Below, piece by piece: positions 30,391 through 39,622 of a stretch of DNA of 64,000 nucleotides. A model generated the notes under the pieces. The model searched no databases, was not told the DNA's origin, and worked only from the letters and a program-made list of their open reading frames with translations. How positions within the stretch are numbered: position 1 is the first letter of the stretch; every line of letters starts with the position of its first letter. The translations under genes were made by a program, and so were the position numbers. The stretch comes from Corynebacterium choanae (GTDB taxonomy: Bacteria > Actinomycetota > Actinomycetes > Mycobacteriales > Mycobacteriaceae), in NCBI RefSeq assembly GCF_003813965.1, contig NZ_CP033896.1, positions 1,550,001 to 1,614,000 on the forward strand, written 5' to 3'.

Positions 30391-31340
30391 GACAGTTGTG
30401 CCCTTTCGAATTCACGTCGGCCACGAACAAACGCGGCCGCCTCCATCATTGGTTTTCCGGGCGGCTGCAGCCGCCCAAAGGCGATGCCGTTTCCGTCACC
30501 GCAGCGCATCACCGGCTTCTCGCCAAGCATCACAATCGAGCCCGGTGCACCAGTGCCGGCCATCTCGGCGGCCGCCACCACCTGCGGGTCGGCAACTTTA
30601 AGCCGCATATCATCCCACATCAGCCACGCCCCTGGGGAGGGAGTAAACGCCCGTACCTGCCTACTGATCGCGGTGGCAGATGCCGTCACATCCACCTGCG
30701 CGTCGGCGGCGGTAAATTTTGCCGCATAGGTTGGTTCCCCGGTTTGTGGCTGAGCCACTACACTGCCGGCCGCGAGTTGATCCATAGTTTCGCACAGCAA
30801 CCTGCCACCGCGCGCCACCAGCGTATGAAATAGTGCTTCAGCGGTAGTGGTGTCGTCGATCGGTACCGAAGTTGTCAGCAGCACATCACCAGTGTCGAGC
30901 CCTTCGTCAATGCGGAAGGTAGTCACCCCGGTGGTGCTGTCACCGGCGGCAATCGCCGCCTGCACGGGGGCAGCACCACGCCAGCGTGGCAGTAACGAAA
31001 AGTGCACGTTGACAAATCCGTGCGGCGCGATCGACAACAAATCCTTCGGAATCAGTGCCCCGAACGCCACCACGGGAACACAATCAGGCTGCCAGGCTTG
31101 CAGCTGGGCACGTGCCGCGTCCCCGGCCGGATCCCCTGCCCGTAGCGTAGTGGTTTCCACTACCGGTATGCCCGCCTGCAACGCAAGCTCTTTCACCGGG
31201 GAAGGATGCAACGTGCGGCCACGTCCCCGGCGGGCATCTGGGCGGGTCATCACCCCGACAATTTCGTGTTGTTGTTGCTCCAGCAGCGCCTGTAAACACA
31301 GTGCTGCCGGCAGCGGGGTTCCCGCAAACACCAGACGCAT
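30387..31340 (-). CDS. fmt: Methionyl-tRNA formyltransferase
   Basis: The enzyme formylates initiator Met-tRNA using 10-formyltetrahydrofolate. The 317-residue product starts MRLVFAGTPLPAALCLQALL. It has the catalytic region NVHFSLLPRWRGAAPVQAAI (about residues 107-126) and GVTTFRIDEGLDTGDVLL after it, plus the C-terminal tRNA-binding domain. ATG 31340 was chosen; an upstream frame extension has no family likeness. It overlaps rsmB by four bases and follows priA after a 186-base gap. Confidence 0.95.
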   Translation of the reverse strand: MRLVFAGTPLPAALCLQALLEQQQHEIVGVMTRPDARRGRGRTLHPSPVKELALQAGIPVVETTTLRAGDPAGDAARAQLQAWQPDCVPVVAFGALIPKDLLSIAPHGFVNVHFSLLPRWRGAAPVQAAIAAGDSTTGVTTFRIDEGLDTGDVLLTTSVPIDDTTTAEALFHTLVARGGRLLCETMDQLAAGSVVAQPQTGEPTYAAKFTAADAQVDVTASATAISRQVRAFTPSPGAWLMWDDMRLKVADPQVVAAAEMAGTGAPGSIVMLGEKPVMRCGDGNGIAFGRLQPPGKPMMEAAAFVRGRREFERAQLS

Positions 31341-31526
31341 AATAGTCTTCAGTGCCTTTCTTTTTGACCTCGACATGAACACGTGATCCACCGCAACGCA
31401 ACCCCTTCACTCCGAAAATCTCGCACACCTGCAACGAACAGCTCGTGAGGCGCCACGAAAAACAAACGAGGGTTGCGGCTGCTGCTGACAAACCTAGCAC
31501 TAACCAGCAGCGACAGGTACACCCTG

Positions 31527-33545
31527 CTACCCAATATCGATCGGATCGACTTGAATCCGCAGTGGAACAGCACAGGCACCGGTTGCTTTGCGCTGCCGAA
31601 GCCGGCGCAACCACTGGCCAAGTTCGCGCCGGGCAGCAACTGTGGCCGGTACCCGCACGTACAGGCGCAGCGCACTGCTGCGACTGGTTTCATCCCACCC
31701 CCCGGGCAGCGGTTGGCTTGCAGGGATAGCTACCGGCCCTAACACTTCTGCTTCGGCCAGCTGCTGTACCACACCGGCACATTCCCGCAACACTTCACTT
31801 GGTGCATCAATCGCCGCGATATGCACGGCCGGTGGCAGATGTACTTCCCGACGTTTCCGCAATTCACTGCTTGCAAAGCCCACCGGGTCGCAGCGGATTG
31901 CTGCTTGCACCGGCGGCAGCGATGCTTCAGCAACAATGGTGACCGTCGCCCCGGTGGACCGCGACTGCACCAAACTCATGGCACGAATCCACTGGCGAAG
32001 ACCCCGTTCCCAGGCTCTGAGATCTTGCCGGCCAACAGTAGCCCACCCGTCGAGCAGCACCGCTGCCCCGTAGCCGCCTGGACACACCGGCTCCGCCCCA
32101 GGCGTGGCGATCACCAGCCGGGCAGGACCTGGTTCCAGCTCGTCGACAATGTGGCTCCCCCCACTAGTAACTATCGGGGTAGGCGCAAAAGCACGTCCTA
32201 GTTCTTCGGCGGTGCGATGAACCCCCACCACCTGCGAGCGCAGCTGGGTTCCCCCGCATTCGCCGCATCGATAGGCGCCATCAGGGCGGCCACACCAGCG
32301 ACACTCCAGCACCGAATGTGTATCCGGCCAAGCAAGTGGCCCTCCACACCACCGGCAGCGCGCAGGAGTACGACAACGTTGACACGCCAACGCCGGCACA
32401 TAGCCAGCACGCGGTACCTGCACCAGCACACTCGCGTTGCGTGCTAGCGCCTCCCGAATCGAGGTAAACGCCAACTGCGGAATCCGGGCTCTGTTAGCAA
32501 GCGGATCCCGTGCCAGTGCCGCGTCGCTATCGGCTGTTGCCCGCACCAGCGGTGCGGCAGCTCGGATCCGGTCCGAACTGGGCAAGATGTCATGCACCCA
32601 GCCGCTTTCCACGAAATATTGGACTTCTGCGGTACGTCCCTGGGAAGCAAACAACAACGCTGCTTGCCGTTTCGCGGCAATAGTCGTCGCCGCTTCCCGG
32701 GCGTGAATATATGGCGCCCGCGGATCAACAAGCTGATCACTGCCGTCATCGACCACCACCAGCAACCGTAAATGCTCCACCGGGGAAAACACTGCCGACC
32801 GCGTACCGATCACCAACCGTGCCTGCCCTTGCAACGCGGCAAGAAAACGGCGATACCGTGCCTGCGGCCCAAGATTCGCAGTGAACACCGTGATTTGTTT
32901 CGCGGCCAGCCACTCCCGGCACGCTGCGGCAAGCCGATCCACCTGCCGCTGGTGCGGCAAAACACACACCACCCCGCCACCGTCAATCGCTACTTTGCAC
33001 ACCAGCGCCGCCAGCGCCACCATCCCATCATCCCCAGGCAAAATCTGCCACGCTGCGCGTGCCGGTTTTCCACTCAGCACAGCCTCCACAAACGCCTGCC
33101 CCCGCTGATACATCGCCCACGGCGACAAATCGGGTTCCTCCGCAGCACCCAGATCAGCAAATGGAGTGGCAAAATCGGCCTGTTCGGCACCCTTATGCCG
33201 AGGCGGTAGCATCGCCCGCACCACATCGCTGGTGACCGCCGCATAGCGCTCCGTCAAACTGTCACACACCCGCTGCATCACCGGTGGCATAACCGGCACA
33301 TCCCCCAGCATCTGCACAATGGGCGACAATGCACCTTCATGGGTGGTCTCATCGGCGACTTCCCACACCAAACCATCAATCCGCCGCCCAGCAAACCGGA
33401 TACGCACCCGACAACCTGGCTGGCATACCCCCTGCAGTTCCGGCGGAATCGCATAATCAAAAAGACGATCCACCGTCGCCACCCCAACCAACGGCAACAC
33501 CCGTGCCACACTGCCAGGAAACTGGTGGGCACGGGTGTCTGTCAT
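31527..33545 (-). CDS. priA: Probable replication restart protein PriA, helicase motifs missing
   Basis: The 672-residue protein has the PriA N-terminal 3'-DNA-binding domain (VARVLPLVGVATVDRLFDYAIP). It also has the Cys-rich zinc module (CQRCRTPARCRWCGG and CRWCGRPDGAYRCGECGG, about residues 390-440). The place of Walker A reads ILPGDDGMV, without the GKT of helicases, and a DEAH box is not seen. Actinobacterial PriA proteins are known to lack a working helicase domain, so this is a family trait rather than damage. It probably acts as a loading or structural factor in replication restart. ATG 33545 starts MTDTRAHQFPG. It lies just 11 bases downstream of metK. Confidence 0.9.
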   Translation of the reverse strand: MTDTRAHQFPGSVARVLPLVGVATVDRLFDYAIPPELQGVCQPGCRVRIRFAGRRIDGLVWEVADETTHEGALSPIVQMLGDVPVMPPVMQRVCDSLTERYAAVTSDVVRAMLPPRHKGAEQADFATPFADLGAAEEPDLSPWAMYQRGQAFVEAVLSGKPARAAWQILPGDDGMVALAALVCKVAIDGGGVVCVLPHQRQVDRLAAACREWLAAKQITVFTANLGPQARYRRFLAALQGQARLVIGTRSAVFSPVEHLRLLVVVDDGSDQLVDPRAPYIHAREAATTIAAKRQAALLFASQGRTAEVQYFVESGWVHDILPSSDRIRAAAPLVRATADSDAALARDPLANRARIPQLAFTSIREALARNASVLVQVPRAGYVPALACQRCRTPARCRWCGGPLAWPDTHSVLECRWCGRPDGAYRCGECGGTQLRSQVVGVHRTAEELGRAFAPTPIVTSGGSHIVDELEPGPARLVIATPGAEPVCPGGYGAAVLLDGWATVGRQDLRAWERGLRQWIRAMSLVQSRSTGATVTIVAEASLPPVQAAIRCDPVGFASSELRKRREVHLPPAVHIAAIDAPSEVLRECAGVVQQLAEAEVLGPVAIPASQPLPGGWDETSRSSALRLYVRVPATVAARRELGQWLRRLRQRKATGACAVPLRIQVDPIDIG

Positions 33546-33556
33546 AGTCAACGATT

Positions 33557-34768
33557 CTACAAGTTAATAGCCGCCTGCAGCTGCTCGGTGCGATCAAGAC
33601 GCTCCCACGGCAACTCCAAATCATCCCGACCGAAATGCCCATATGCTGCAGTTTGTGCATAGATTGGGCGAAGCAGATCAAGATCTTCAATAATTGCCGC
33701 CGGCCGCAGGTCGAACACTTGTTCCACAGCAGCCTGAATTTCTTCGTCCCCCAACCCGTGATGGGCGGTACCAAAGGTTTCCACATAAAGACCGACTGGC
33801 TTCGCCCGCCCAATAGCGTAGGCAACCTGCACTTCGCAGCGATCAGCAAGCCCTGCAGCCACCACATTTTTCGCCACCCACCGGGCAGCATAAGCACCTG
33901 AACGATCAACCTTTGACGGATCTTTCCCAGAAAACGCACCACCACCATGGCGAGCCATCCCACCATAGGTGTCGACAATAATCTTGCGGCCGGTCAGCCC
34001 GGCGTCCCCCATCGGACCGCCCACAGTAAACGAACCCGAAGGGTTCACCAGCAGCTGCAAATCATCATCAATAAACCGCTCCAAGCCGGCAGCAGCCACT
34101 ACCTCATCGACCACATGGGTACGAATCTGCTCTGCCAACCAATCCTGCGAAACATCCTCAGCATGCTGAGTGGACACCACAATCGTGTCGATGCGCACCG
34201 GCTCATCAGCCTCGTTATAGGCAAACGTCACCTGGGTTTTCCCGTCCGGACGCAATCCTGGAATGATGGAACGCTTCCTGCACTCCGTCAACCGACGAGC
34301 CAGCTTATGAGCAGTCGCAATCGGCAACGGCATCAATTCTGGGGTTTCATTGGTGGCATACCCAAACATCAACCCTTGATCCCCCGCACCTGCCTGATCA
34401 CGCGCCTCAGTGAGTCCACCACGCGCCTCAGTGGAGTGCTCCACCCCCGAGGCGATCTCCGCAGACTGCTCACCGATAGCCACAGTCACCCCACAGGTGG
34501 CACCATCAAAACCCACCTGCGACGACGTAAAGCCGATCTCTTTCAACTTTTGCCGCACCAGCTGCGGAATCTCCACATACCCAGAACACCGCACTTCGCC
34601 GACGATATGCACCAAACCGGTGGTCACCACCGTCTCCACGGCGACACGGGAATGCGGATCAACAGTAAGCATTGCATCCAAAATAAGATCGCTAATCGCA
34701 TCACAGATCTTGTCTGGATGGCCTTCAGTGACTGACTCACTGGTAAACAGACGTGTTGCATGTTGCAT
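33557..34768 (-). CDS. metK: S-adenosylmethionine synthetase
   Basis: The enzyme makes SAM from methionine and ATP. The 403-residue product shows [20 protein letters not shown] (about residues 7-26), [12 protein letters not shown] (about 124-135), the ATP-binding [22 protein letters not shown] (about 265-286) and a normal C-terminus. ATG 34768 begins MQHATRLF; a start four codons upstream is possible. A perfect McbR-type box lies 167 bases upstream, which fits repression by the corynebacterial sulfur and methionine regulator McbR. priA follows almost without a gap. Confidence 0.97.
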   Translation of the reverse strand: MQHATRLFTSESVTEGHPDKICDAISDLILDAMLTVDPHSRVAVETVVTTGLVHIVGEVRCSGYVEIPQLVRQKLKEIGFTSSQVGFDGATCGVTVAIGEQSAEIASGVEHSTEARGGLTEARDQAGAGDQGLMFGYATNETPELMPLPIATAHKLARRLTECRKRSIIPGLRPDGKTQVTFAYNEADEPVRIDTIVVSTQHAEDVSQDWLAEQIRTHVVDEVVAAAGLERFIDDDLQLLVNPSGSFTVGGPMGDAGLTGRKIIVDTYGGMARHGGGAFSGKDPSKVDRSGAYAARWVAKNVVAAGLADRCEVQVAYAIGRAKPVGLYVETFGTAHHGLGDEEIQAAVEQVFDLRPAAIIEDLDLLRPIYAQTAAYGHFGRDDLELPWERLDRTEQLQAAINL

Positions 34769-35085
34769 AGAACAATCCAAGCCTTACTGAAAATTTTTTG
34801 AACACTACATACACAAAAAGACATAGCCTGGTGCAACTGGCCTGCGGCGAAACCAGCTTTACGAACACCGCAAAACAGGCATCTCACCCGATCCTGCACA
34901 CCATCCAATGCTACTCACAATGCTTCACCCAATATAGACCAAGCTGTCTAATTGTACAAACTTGTCTCTAATCACAGCGTCATAGCAGGTAATTCGACCG
35001 TTTTTTGATGCGACAGCAAGCGAAGTTGCTTCCCAAACTGAACCGCTTAGGCTACCGGAGTTTCTCTGGTAGCAAACCCCAACTG
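34769..35085. other. metK upstream region
   Basis: No gene is seen. The region holds the McbR-type operator at 34935-34950 and a T-rich stretch near 34790. I see no fold that I could match to a SAM riboswitch. Confidence 0.5.
34935..34950 (-). promoter_or_regulatory. McbR-type operator upstream of metK
   Basis: The sequence reads TAGAC, six bases, GTCTA, which is the exact inverted repeat described as the binding motif of McbR in Corynebacterium glutamicum. There McbR represses methionine and sulfur genes including metK. It lies 167 bases before the metK start, a reasonable operator distance if the metK leader is long. Confidence 0.75.
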
Positions 35086-36315
35086 TTAGGCCTGCTGCGC
35101 CACCGCTTCGAGCAGCTGCCGAGCAATAACAAACTTCGAATCCCGCGGCAGTTCCAACACCTCACCACCGGCAGACAACAACCATCCAGCATTCGTCGGC
35201 TTGCCAAATACCTGATCTTGCGACACATCGTTGACCAGCAGCCAATCGCAGCCCTTCCGGGCAAGCTTTGCTCGACCATGTTCCAACGCCGTGGCTGCAG
35301 TATCACCAGTCTCCGCGGCGAAACCAACAATGATTGGTTGGGAGCCTGTCGCCCGGCGTTTAACCAGACCACGCAAGATATCCGGATTTTCACACAAGTC
35401 GATCTGCTGCAAATCAGCCGTACCACTGCCCTTTTTTAGTTTCGTTGCCGCGGCTATTTTCGGGCGCACATCTGCCACAGCGGCTGCCATGATAATAATG
35501 TTTTGCTTCGCGAACTCATCAGCGATGACCTGTTGCATATCATTCGCGGAATCAACCGCAATAACGGTCGCACCAGCCGGTGTGGGAAGCCGATCGGTAG
35601 CACCAGCCACCACAGTCACTGCAGCTCCCATATGGGCAGCCACCTCCGCAATAGCAAAGCCTTGCCGCCCCGAAGAATGATTACCAATAAACCGCACCGG
35701 ATCGATAGCTTCCCGCGTACCTCCCGCAGAAACTAGTACCCGTTTGCCGGCAAGGGTGCGCGGGAGCATACCGGTGGATAACACCAGCAAGGCCAAGTCG
35801 ACGATCTGTTCCGGATCGAGCAGACGACCAGGTCCGGTATCACTGCCAGTTAACCTGCCGTGGGCAGGCTCCAACACTGTCATTCCGCGATCACGCAACA
35901 GCGCAACATTTGCCTGTGTCGCAGGGTTATTCCACATTTCGGTATGCATTGCTGGCGCAATAACCACCGGCGCCCCCGTCATTAACACCGTAGAGGTGAG
36001 CATATCGTTTGCCCGTCCCTGCGCCAGCCGTGCTAACAGATCAGCGGTGGCAGGAGCAATCACCACCAGATCAGCGCGTTGACCAACCTGCACATGTCTA
36101 ACCTGGTCTACTTCCTCATACACCGAGGTAAACACCGGATTATGCGATAACGCCTCAAACGTCGCTTTGCCCACAAACCGCAACGCGTTTTCCGTAGGAA
36201 TCACCTGCACCTCGTGGCCAAGCTCGGTAAAACCGCGCACTACATGGCATGCTTTATATGCTGCAATTCCCCCGGAGACACCAACTACGATCCGCTTCGC
36301 TGCCGTGTGCGCCAC
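35086..36315 (-). CDS. coaBC: Bifunctional phosphopantothenoylcysteine decarboxylase / synthetase
   Basis: This 409-residue fusion acts in coenzyme A synthesis. The N-terminal flavoprotein CoaC half has IVVGVSGGIAAYKACHVVRG (about residues 9-28) and APAMHTEMWNNPAT (about 118-131). The C-terminal CoaB half has VSAGGTREAIDPVRFIGNHSSGRQG (about 194-218), the ligase signature. ATG 36315 starts MAHTAAKRIVVG. It lies between rpoZ and metK, as in other corynebacteria. Confidence 0.96.
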   Translation of the reverse strand: MAHTAAKRIVVGVSGGIAAYKACHVVRGFTELGHEVQVIPTENALRFVGKATFEALSHNPVFTSVYEEVDQVRHVQVGQRADLVVIAPATADLLARLAQGRANDMLTSTVLMTGAPVVIAPAMHTEMWNNPATQANVALLRDRGMTVLEPAHGRLTGSDTGPGRLLDPEQIVDLALLVLSTGMLPRTLAGKRVLVSAGGTREAIDPVRFIGNHSSGRQGFAIAEVAAHMGAAVTVVAGATDRLPTPAGATVIAVDSANDMQQVIADEFAKQNIIIMAAAVADVRPKIAAATKLKKGSGTADLQQIDLCENPDILRGLVKRRATGSQPIIVGFAAETGDTAATALEHGRAKLARKGCDWLLVNDVSQDQVFGKPTNAGWLLSAGGEVLELPRDSKFVIARQLLEAVAQQA

Positions 36316-36664
36316 CTGCTACTCCTTACAACCATGAAAATCTGTCGTGCCCTACAGCGGAGATGCGCTCAACCAAACCAAAGATTTTCGCACCGTTTCC
36401 TACCGAACACGGGAATGAAATCATTCACGCATTGACTGTACACGCCCCCCGATATCGATCCGATCATCCCGCCTGCGGAGCAAAGGCACAAAACGCTATG
36501 GCAGAGAAAATGGTGCAGCACGCACTAATGCCCGTCATGGTGTATCCATGACGGGCAATGCCGCGAAGCTCCTCAAGCAGGGAACCCGGACAATAACGGT
36601 GTTCAGCGCGTCGCCGCAGAACATATCGCGTTCACGCGGCAGCAGTCAGCTAAGTCGAACAGAA
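36316..36664. other. Intergenic region between rpoZ and coaBC
   Basis: No gene is seen. A perfect hairpin at 36530-36556 lies in the right part, about 110 bases after the rpoZ stop. Confidence 0.5.
36530..36556 (-). terminator. 11-bp perfect stem-loop downstream of rpoZ
   Basis: Arms 36530-36540 and 36546-36556 are perfectly complementary with a 5-base loop. No U-tract follows on the minus strand. It is probably the rpoZ terminator or 3' end. Confidence 0.55.
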
Positions 36665-36943
36665 TTAGCCTTCTTTGTGCTCCAGCAAACCTTCGTCAAT
36701 CTCGCGCAACGCAATCGACAATGGCTTCTCCCGTTGCCGCTGGGCGACGAGCGGTCCGACAAACTCAAACACACCATCATTGGCCTGCTGGTTGTAGGAA
36801 TTGATCTGCCGGGCACGCTTTGCAGCGAAAATCACCAGCGCATACTTACTCGACACATGCTCGAGTAGCTCATCGATCGGTGGATCGGTAATGCCGGTCG
36901 GCGGATCGAAAACCTTTTTATTCTCAGATTGAATGTGATTCAC
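36665..36943 (-). CDS. rpoZ: RNA polymerase omega subunit
   Basis: This 92-residue omega subunit aids RNA polymerase assembly. The motif block [37 protein letters not shown] is at about residues 12-48, and it ends [19 protein letters not shown] 36943 is the start that gives the family N-terminus; the ribosome site is weak. It sits between gmk and coaBC, the usual actinobacterial order. Confidence 0.94.
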   Translation of the reverse strand: MNHIQSENKKVFDPPTGITDPPIDELLEHVSSKYALVIFAAKRARQINSYNQQANDGVFEFVGPLVAQRQREKPLSIALREIDEGLLEHKEG

Positions 36944-37032
36944 AGGTGAAATCGTTACCTTCGTGATCGAATGATGTTCGTGTGGTCGAAGAACGTCCCA
37001 GCATTACGTGATGCTGATTCTATTGGCCGTCC

Positions 37033-37605
37033 CTACGGCGATTCGCCGAGCAATACAGCCCGCAGCGCGGCAACTGCCCGTTCAAGATCGTCATTGACCA
37101 CAATATGGTCAAATTCGTCTTGCGCGTCAAGTTCCTGTTTTGCTGTGGTGAGTCGACGTTCAATCGCCTCACTTGATTCTGTTCCCCGCCCGGTGAGGCG
37201 AGCAACGAGCTCATCCCAAGAAGGAGGAGCAAGAAAAACACTGGTGGATTCTGGTCGGGATGCTCGTACAGCACGCGCACCGGCTAGATCCACTTCTACC
37301 AGTACTGGTCGACCATCGGCAAGGGCCTGATCGACTGGGCCTGCTGGAGTTCCAGATCGTTGCAGACCGCCATGGATATCGGCCCATTCCAACATGTCAC
37401 CCGCATCGATATGGGATTGAAACTCATCCGGGCTGACGAAGTAATAGTCCCGGCCTTCGACTTCGCCTGGGCGTGGTGCCCGGGTGGTCATCGACACAGA
37501 AAAATACAAGTCGTCGATCTCTTCCCGCAGACGCGAAACGACGGTGGACTTCCCCACCGCAGAAGGTCCAAGAAGCACGACAAGACGACCGGGTTGTGCA
37601 GCCAT
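37033..37605 (-). CDS. gmk: Guanylate kinase
   Basis: The enzyme phosphorylates GMP to GDP. The 190-residue product has the P-loop [13 protein letters not shown] (about residues 11-23). The GMP-binding region has [23 protein letters not shown] (about 36-58), and [13 protein letters not shown] follows near 102-114. ATG 37605 was chosen; ATG 37620 is five codons upstream and neither has a strong ribosome site. It lies just upstream of rpoZ. Confidence 0.95.
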   Translation of the reverse strand: MAAQPGRLVVLLGPSAVGKSTVVSRLREEIDDLYFSVSMTTRAPRPGEVEGRDYYFVSPDEFQSHIDAGDMLEWADIHGGLQRSGTPAGPVDQALADGRPVLVEVDLAGARAVRASRPESTSVFLAPPSWDELVARLTGRGTESSEAIERRLTTAKQELDAQDEFDHIVVNDDLERAVAALRAVLLGESP

Positions 37606-38154
37606 GTGACGTCCAATCATCAAGACCCGGTGACACTTGGCAAGGTCACCAGCGGGCAATGCTAGATACAGACCATCTCGGCAAACGAGAACTACTCACA
37701 CCGCGATGCGATGCTTTCCTTGCCCGGCTACCGAGACTTCGGTGTGAACAACTCGCGTTGTTCGGGGCACTTATGCGCCGCCACACCGTGCTGATTGGTT
37801 GAGCACCGATTGGCATATGCGGGGTGGCGGATAAGCTGCCAGTGCGCAAAGGAACTCGAGTGAAACTATTCCAAGCCGGAAACCGAGCGCGTTGACAATA
37901 GTTGAACTGCAGGTTTCCTTTGCTGCTTTGCGATCCGAGCTGGGCTCGTCACTGTGACAAGTTCGACGGTGCGTCGCTGCAACTTGCGTACGCAGCATTG
38001 CCGCACCGAAACATTGCCAGGGTAAAAAGTGTGACGGCTACCGAAGCCGGGGTGGCCGTCAAGTGCAAGGTTGCCAGCTGGAGAAATACCCTTCATCTTC
38101 CCTGGCAACCCACTTTGCAGCAGGTGAAGTTCCACTGCTGCCGTTTCAGAGTTT
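37606..38154. other. Intergenic region between mihF and gmk
   Basis: No credible gene is seen in this 549-base gap, although mihF and gmk are close together in many relatives. A 9-bp perfect inverted repeat (38069-38077 with 38102-38110, 24-base loop) lies about 45 bases after the mihF stop and could be its terminator. Confidence 0.45.
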
Positions 38155-38478
38155 TTACTCTTCGCCGTAGCCGAAACGCTCGAGGAGAGCGCGACGCTGA
38201 CGGTCACCCAGGCCACGCAGACGGCGGGTCTGAGCGATTTCGAGCTCTTCCATGATCTCCTTAGCCTTCACCTTGCCAACCTTAGGCATAGCTTCGAGCA
38301 GTGCAGAGACCTTGGTCTTGCCGATGATTTCATCGGACTGAGCCTTTTCAAGCACCTCTTTGATATTGGTACCGCCGCGCTTGAGCTTTTCCTTCAGCTC
38401 TGCACGTGCCTTACGAGCCTCAGCGGCTTTCGCGAGGGCTTCTTTGCGCTGCTCGTCAGTCAACTTGGGAAGGGCCAC
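38155..38478 (-). CDS. mihF: Actinobacterial integration host factor MihF
   Basis: This 107-residue nucleoid protein is unrelated in fold to enterobacterial IHF. A Lys/Ala/Glu-rich helical N-terminus (ALAKAAEARKARAELKEKLKRGG) leads to the helix-two-turn-helix-like core VSALLEAMPKVGKVKAKEIMEELEI. The basic C-terminus is RRLRGLGDRQRRALLERFG. It binds DNA without strong specificity and is essential in mycobacteria. It sits between pyrF and gmk, the conserved actinobacterial position. The start MALPKLTDEQR has a good upstream GGAGGAACC-like site. Confidence 0.95.
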   Translation of the reverse strand: MALPKLTDEQRKEALAKAAEARKARAELKEKLKRGGTNIKEVLEKAQSDEIIGKTKVSALLEAMPKVGKVKAKEIMEELEIAQTRRLRGLGDRQRRALLERFGYGEE

Positions 38479-38717
38479 TTGGTTCCTCCGGATAATTAGA
38501 TGGAAAGATTGTTATGTTGTACAGCTTGCCTGCCAGCCGAATCAAAATCCGATTACAGCGGGAAGAATCTGCCAAATCAGCCGAGGTGACAGGCCAAATT
38601 ACGAGGCTGTCGTTAGCTGAACTTGGAATAGTGTAGCACTATCGGTTTAAACAAGCAGGTCATTACCCTACTGGTTTCTTTTCAAATTCGCTAACACCGC
38701 CTCTGACCAGCAGTTTC

Positions 38718-39581
38718 CTACTGGTTGGAAACACCTGCGGTAGCGCATGCTTGCTCATTTGCTAGCCACACTGCTTTTCGCAGGTCAGCCACAGCAGGGC
38801 CGGATTGTAGCAACGATCGCGACAAACTTGGTAGCGCTAATGCTTCCACATTGGCCGTCAATTGTGCTACATCGGCAAAGGTTGCTCCCTGCGCCCCAAC
38901 GCCGGGCATGAGGACCGGCCCGTTGAGATTAGTGAGTGCAGGCGGATCAGCCACTGTCGCGCCCAACACGATCCCGATCGCCCCCAGCTGCCCGTGGCGT
39001 GCCGCCTCCGCATTGGCGTTGGCCACGTGTGCCACAATTTGCGCGTCAAGCCGTGTGCCGTTGGTATCCACTGCATGTTGGATCGATGGACCATCCGGGT
39101 TCGAAGTTGCCGCCAGCACAAACACCCCTTTGCCGTGGGTTTGCGCCAGCGAAACAGCCTCTTGCAGCGATCCGAACCCTAAATATGGGCTCACCGTTAC
39201 CGCATCAGCTTCCAACGGTGATCCTGGCGCTAGCCATGCTTGCGCATAGGCGGCCATGGTTGACCCGATATCGCCACGTTTCGCATCGGCGAGCACCAAA
39301 GTGCCGGCTTGTCGTAACCGCCGGCAGGCTTCCTCATAGACCCGTAATCCTGCGGATCCATAAGCCTCGAAAAACGCGATTTGCGGTTTGACGATCGCTG
39401 CAGCATCCACGAAGGCTTCAACACAGCGGTTTGTAAATGTGTCCAACCCTTCCGGGGTGGTATCAAGCCCCCACGCACGCAGCAAGTGCGGGTGCGGGTC
39501 GATGCCTGCACACACCGGGCCATATTTGTTGACAGCATCACAGAGTCGTTCACCAAAGGTAAGTTGTGCGAGATTACTCAT
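38718..39581 (-). CDS. pyrF: Orotidine 5'-phosphate decarboxylase
   Basis: The enzyme converts OMP to UMP, the last step of de novo pyrimidine synthesis. The 287-residue protein is of the longer actinobacterial type. The catalytic LVLADAKRGDIGSTM is at about residues 95-109, CAGIDPHPHLL near 24-34 and GPVLMPGVGAQG near 220-231. It lies 41 bases after carB and ends the pyr cluster. A 239-base gap separates it from mihF. Confidence 0.95.
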   Translation of the reverse strand: MSNLAQLTFGERLCDAVNKYGPVCAGIDPHPHLLRAWGLDTTPEGLDTFTNRCVEAFVDAAAIVKPQIAFFEAYGSAGLRVYEEACRRLRQAGTLVLADAKRGDIGSTMAAYAQAWLAPGSPLEADAVTVSPYLGFGSLQEAVSLAQTHGKGVFVLAATSNPDGPSIQHAVDTNGTRLDAQIVAHVANANAEAARHGQLGAIGIVLGATVADPPALTNLNGPVLMPGVGAQGATFADVAQLTANVEALALPSLSRSLLQSGPAVADLRKAVWLANEQACATAGVSNQ

Positions 39582-39622
39582 CGCCGTCAGCTCCTTTCAC
39601 AGTGCACCAGCGCAGCCGGTGG

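Noticed and set aside
33947..34735. 262-codon plus-strand open frame antisense to metK
   Set aside because: Full overlap with metK and composition typical of an antisense shadow (His/Arg/Thr-rich).
34769..35085. Possible SAM riboswitch upstream of metK
   Set aside because: No fold matching a SAM aptamer was recognised; the McbR-type box explains regulation better.
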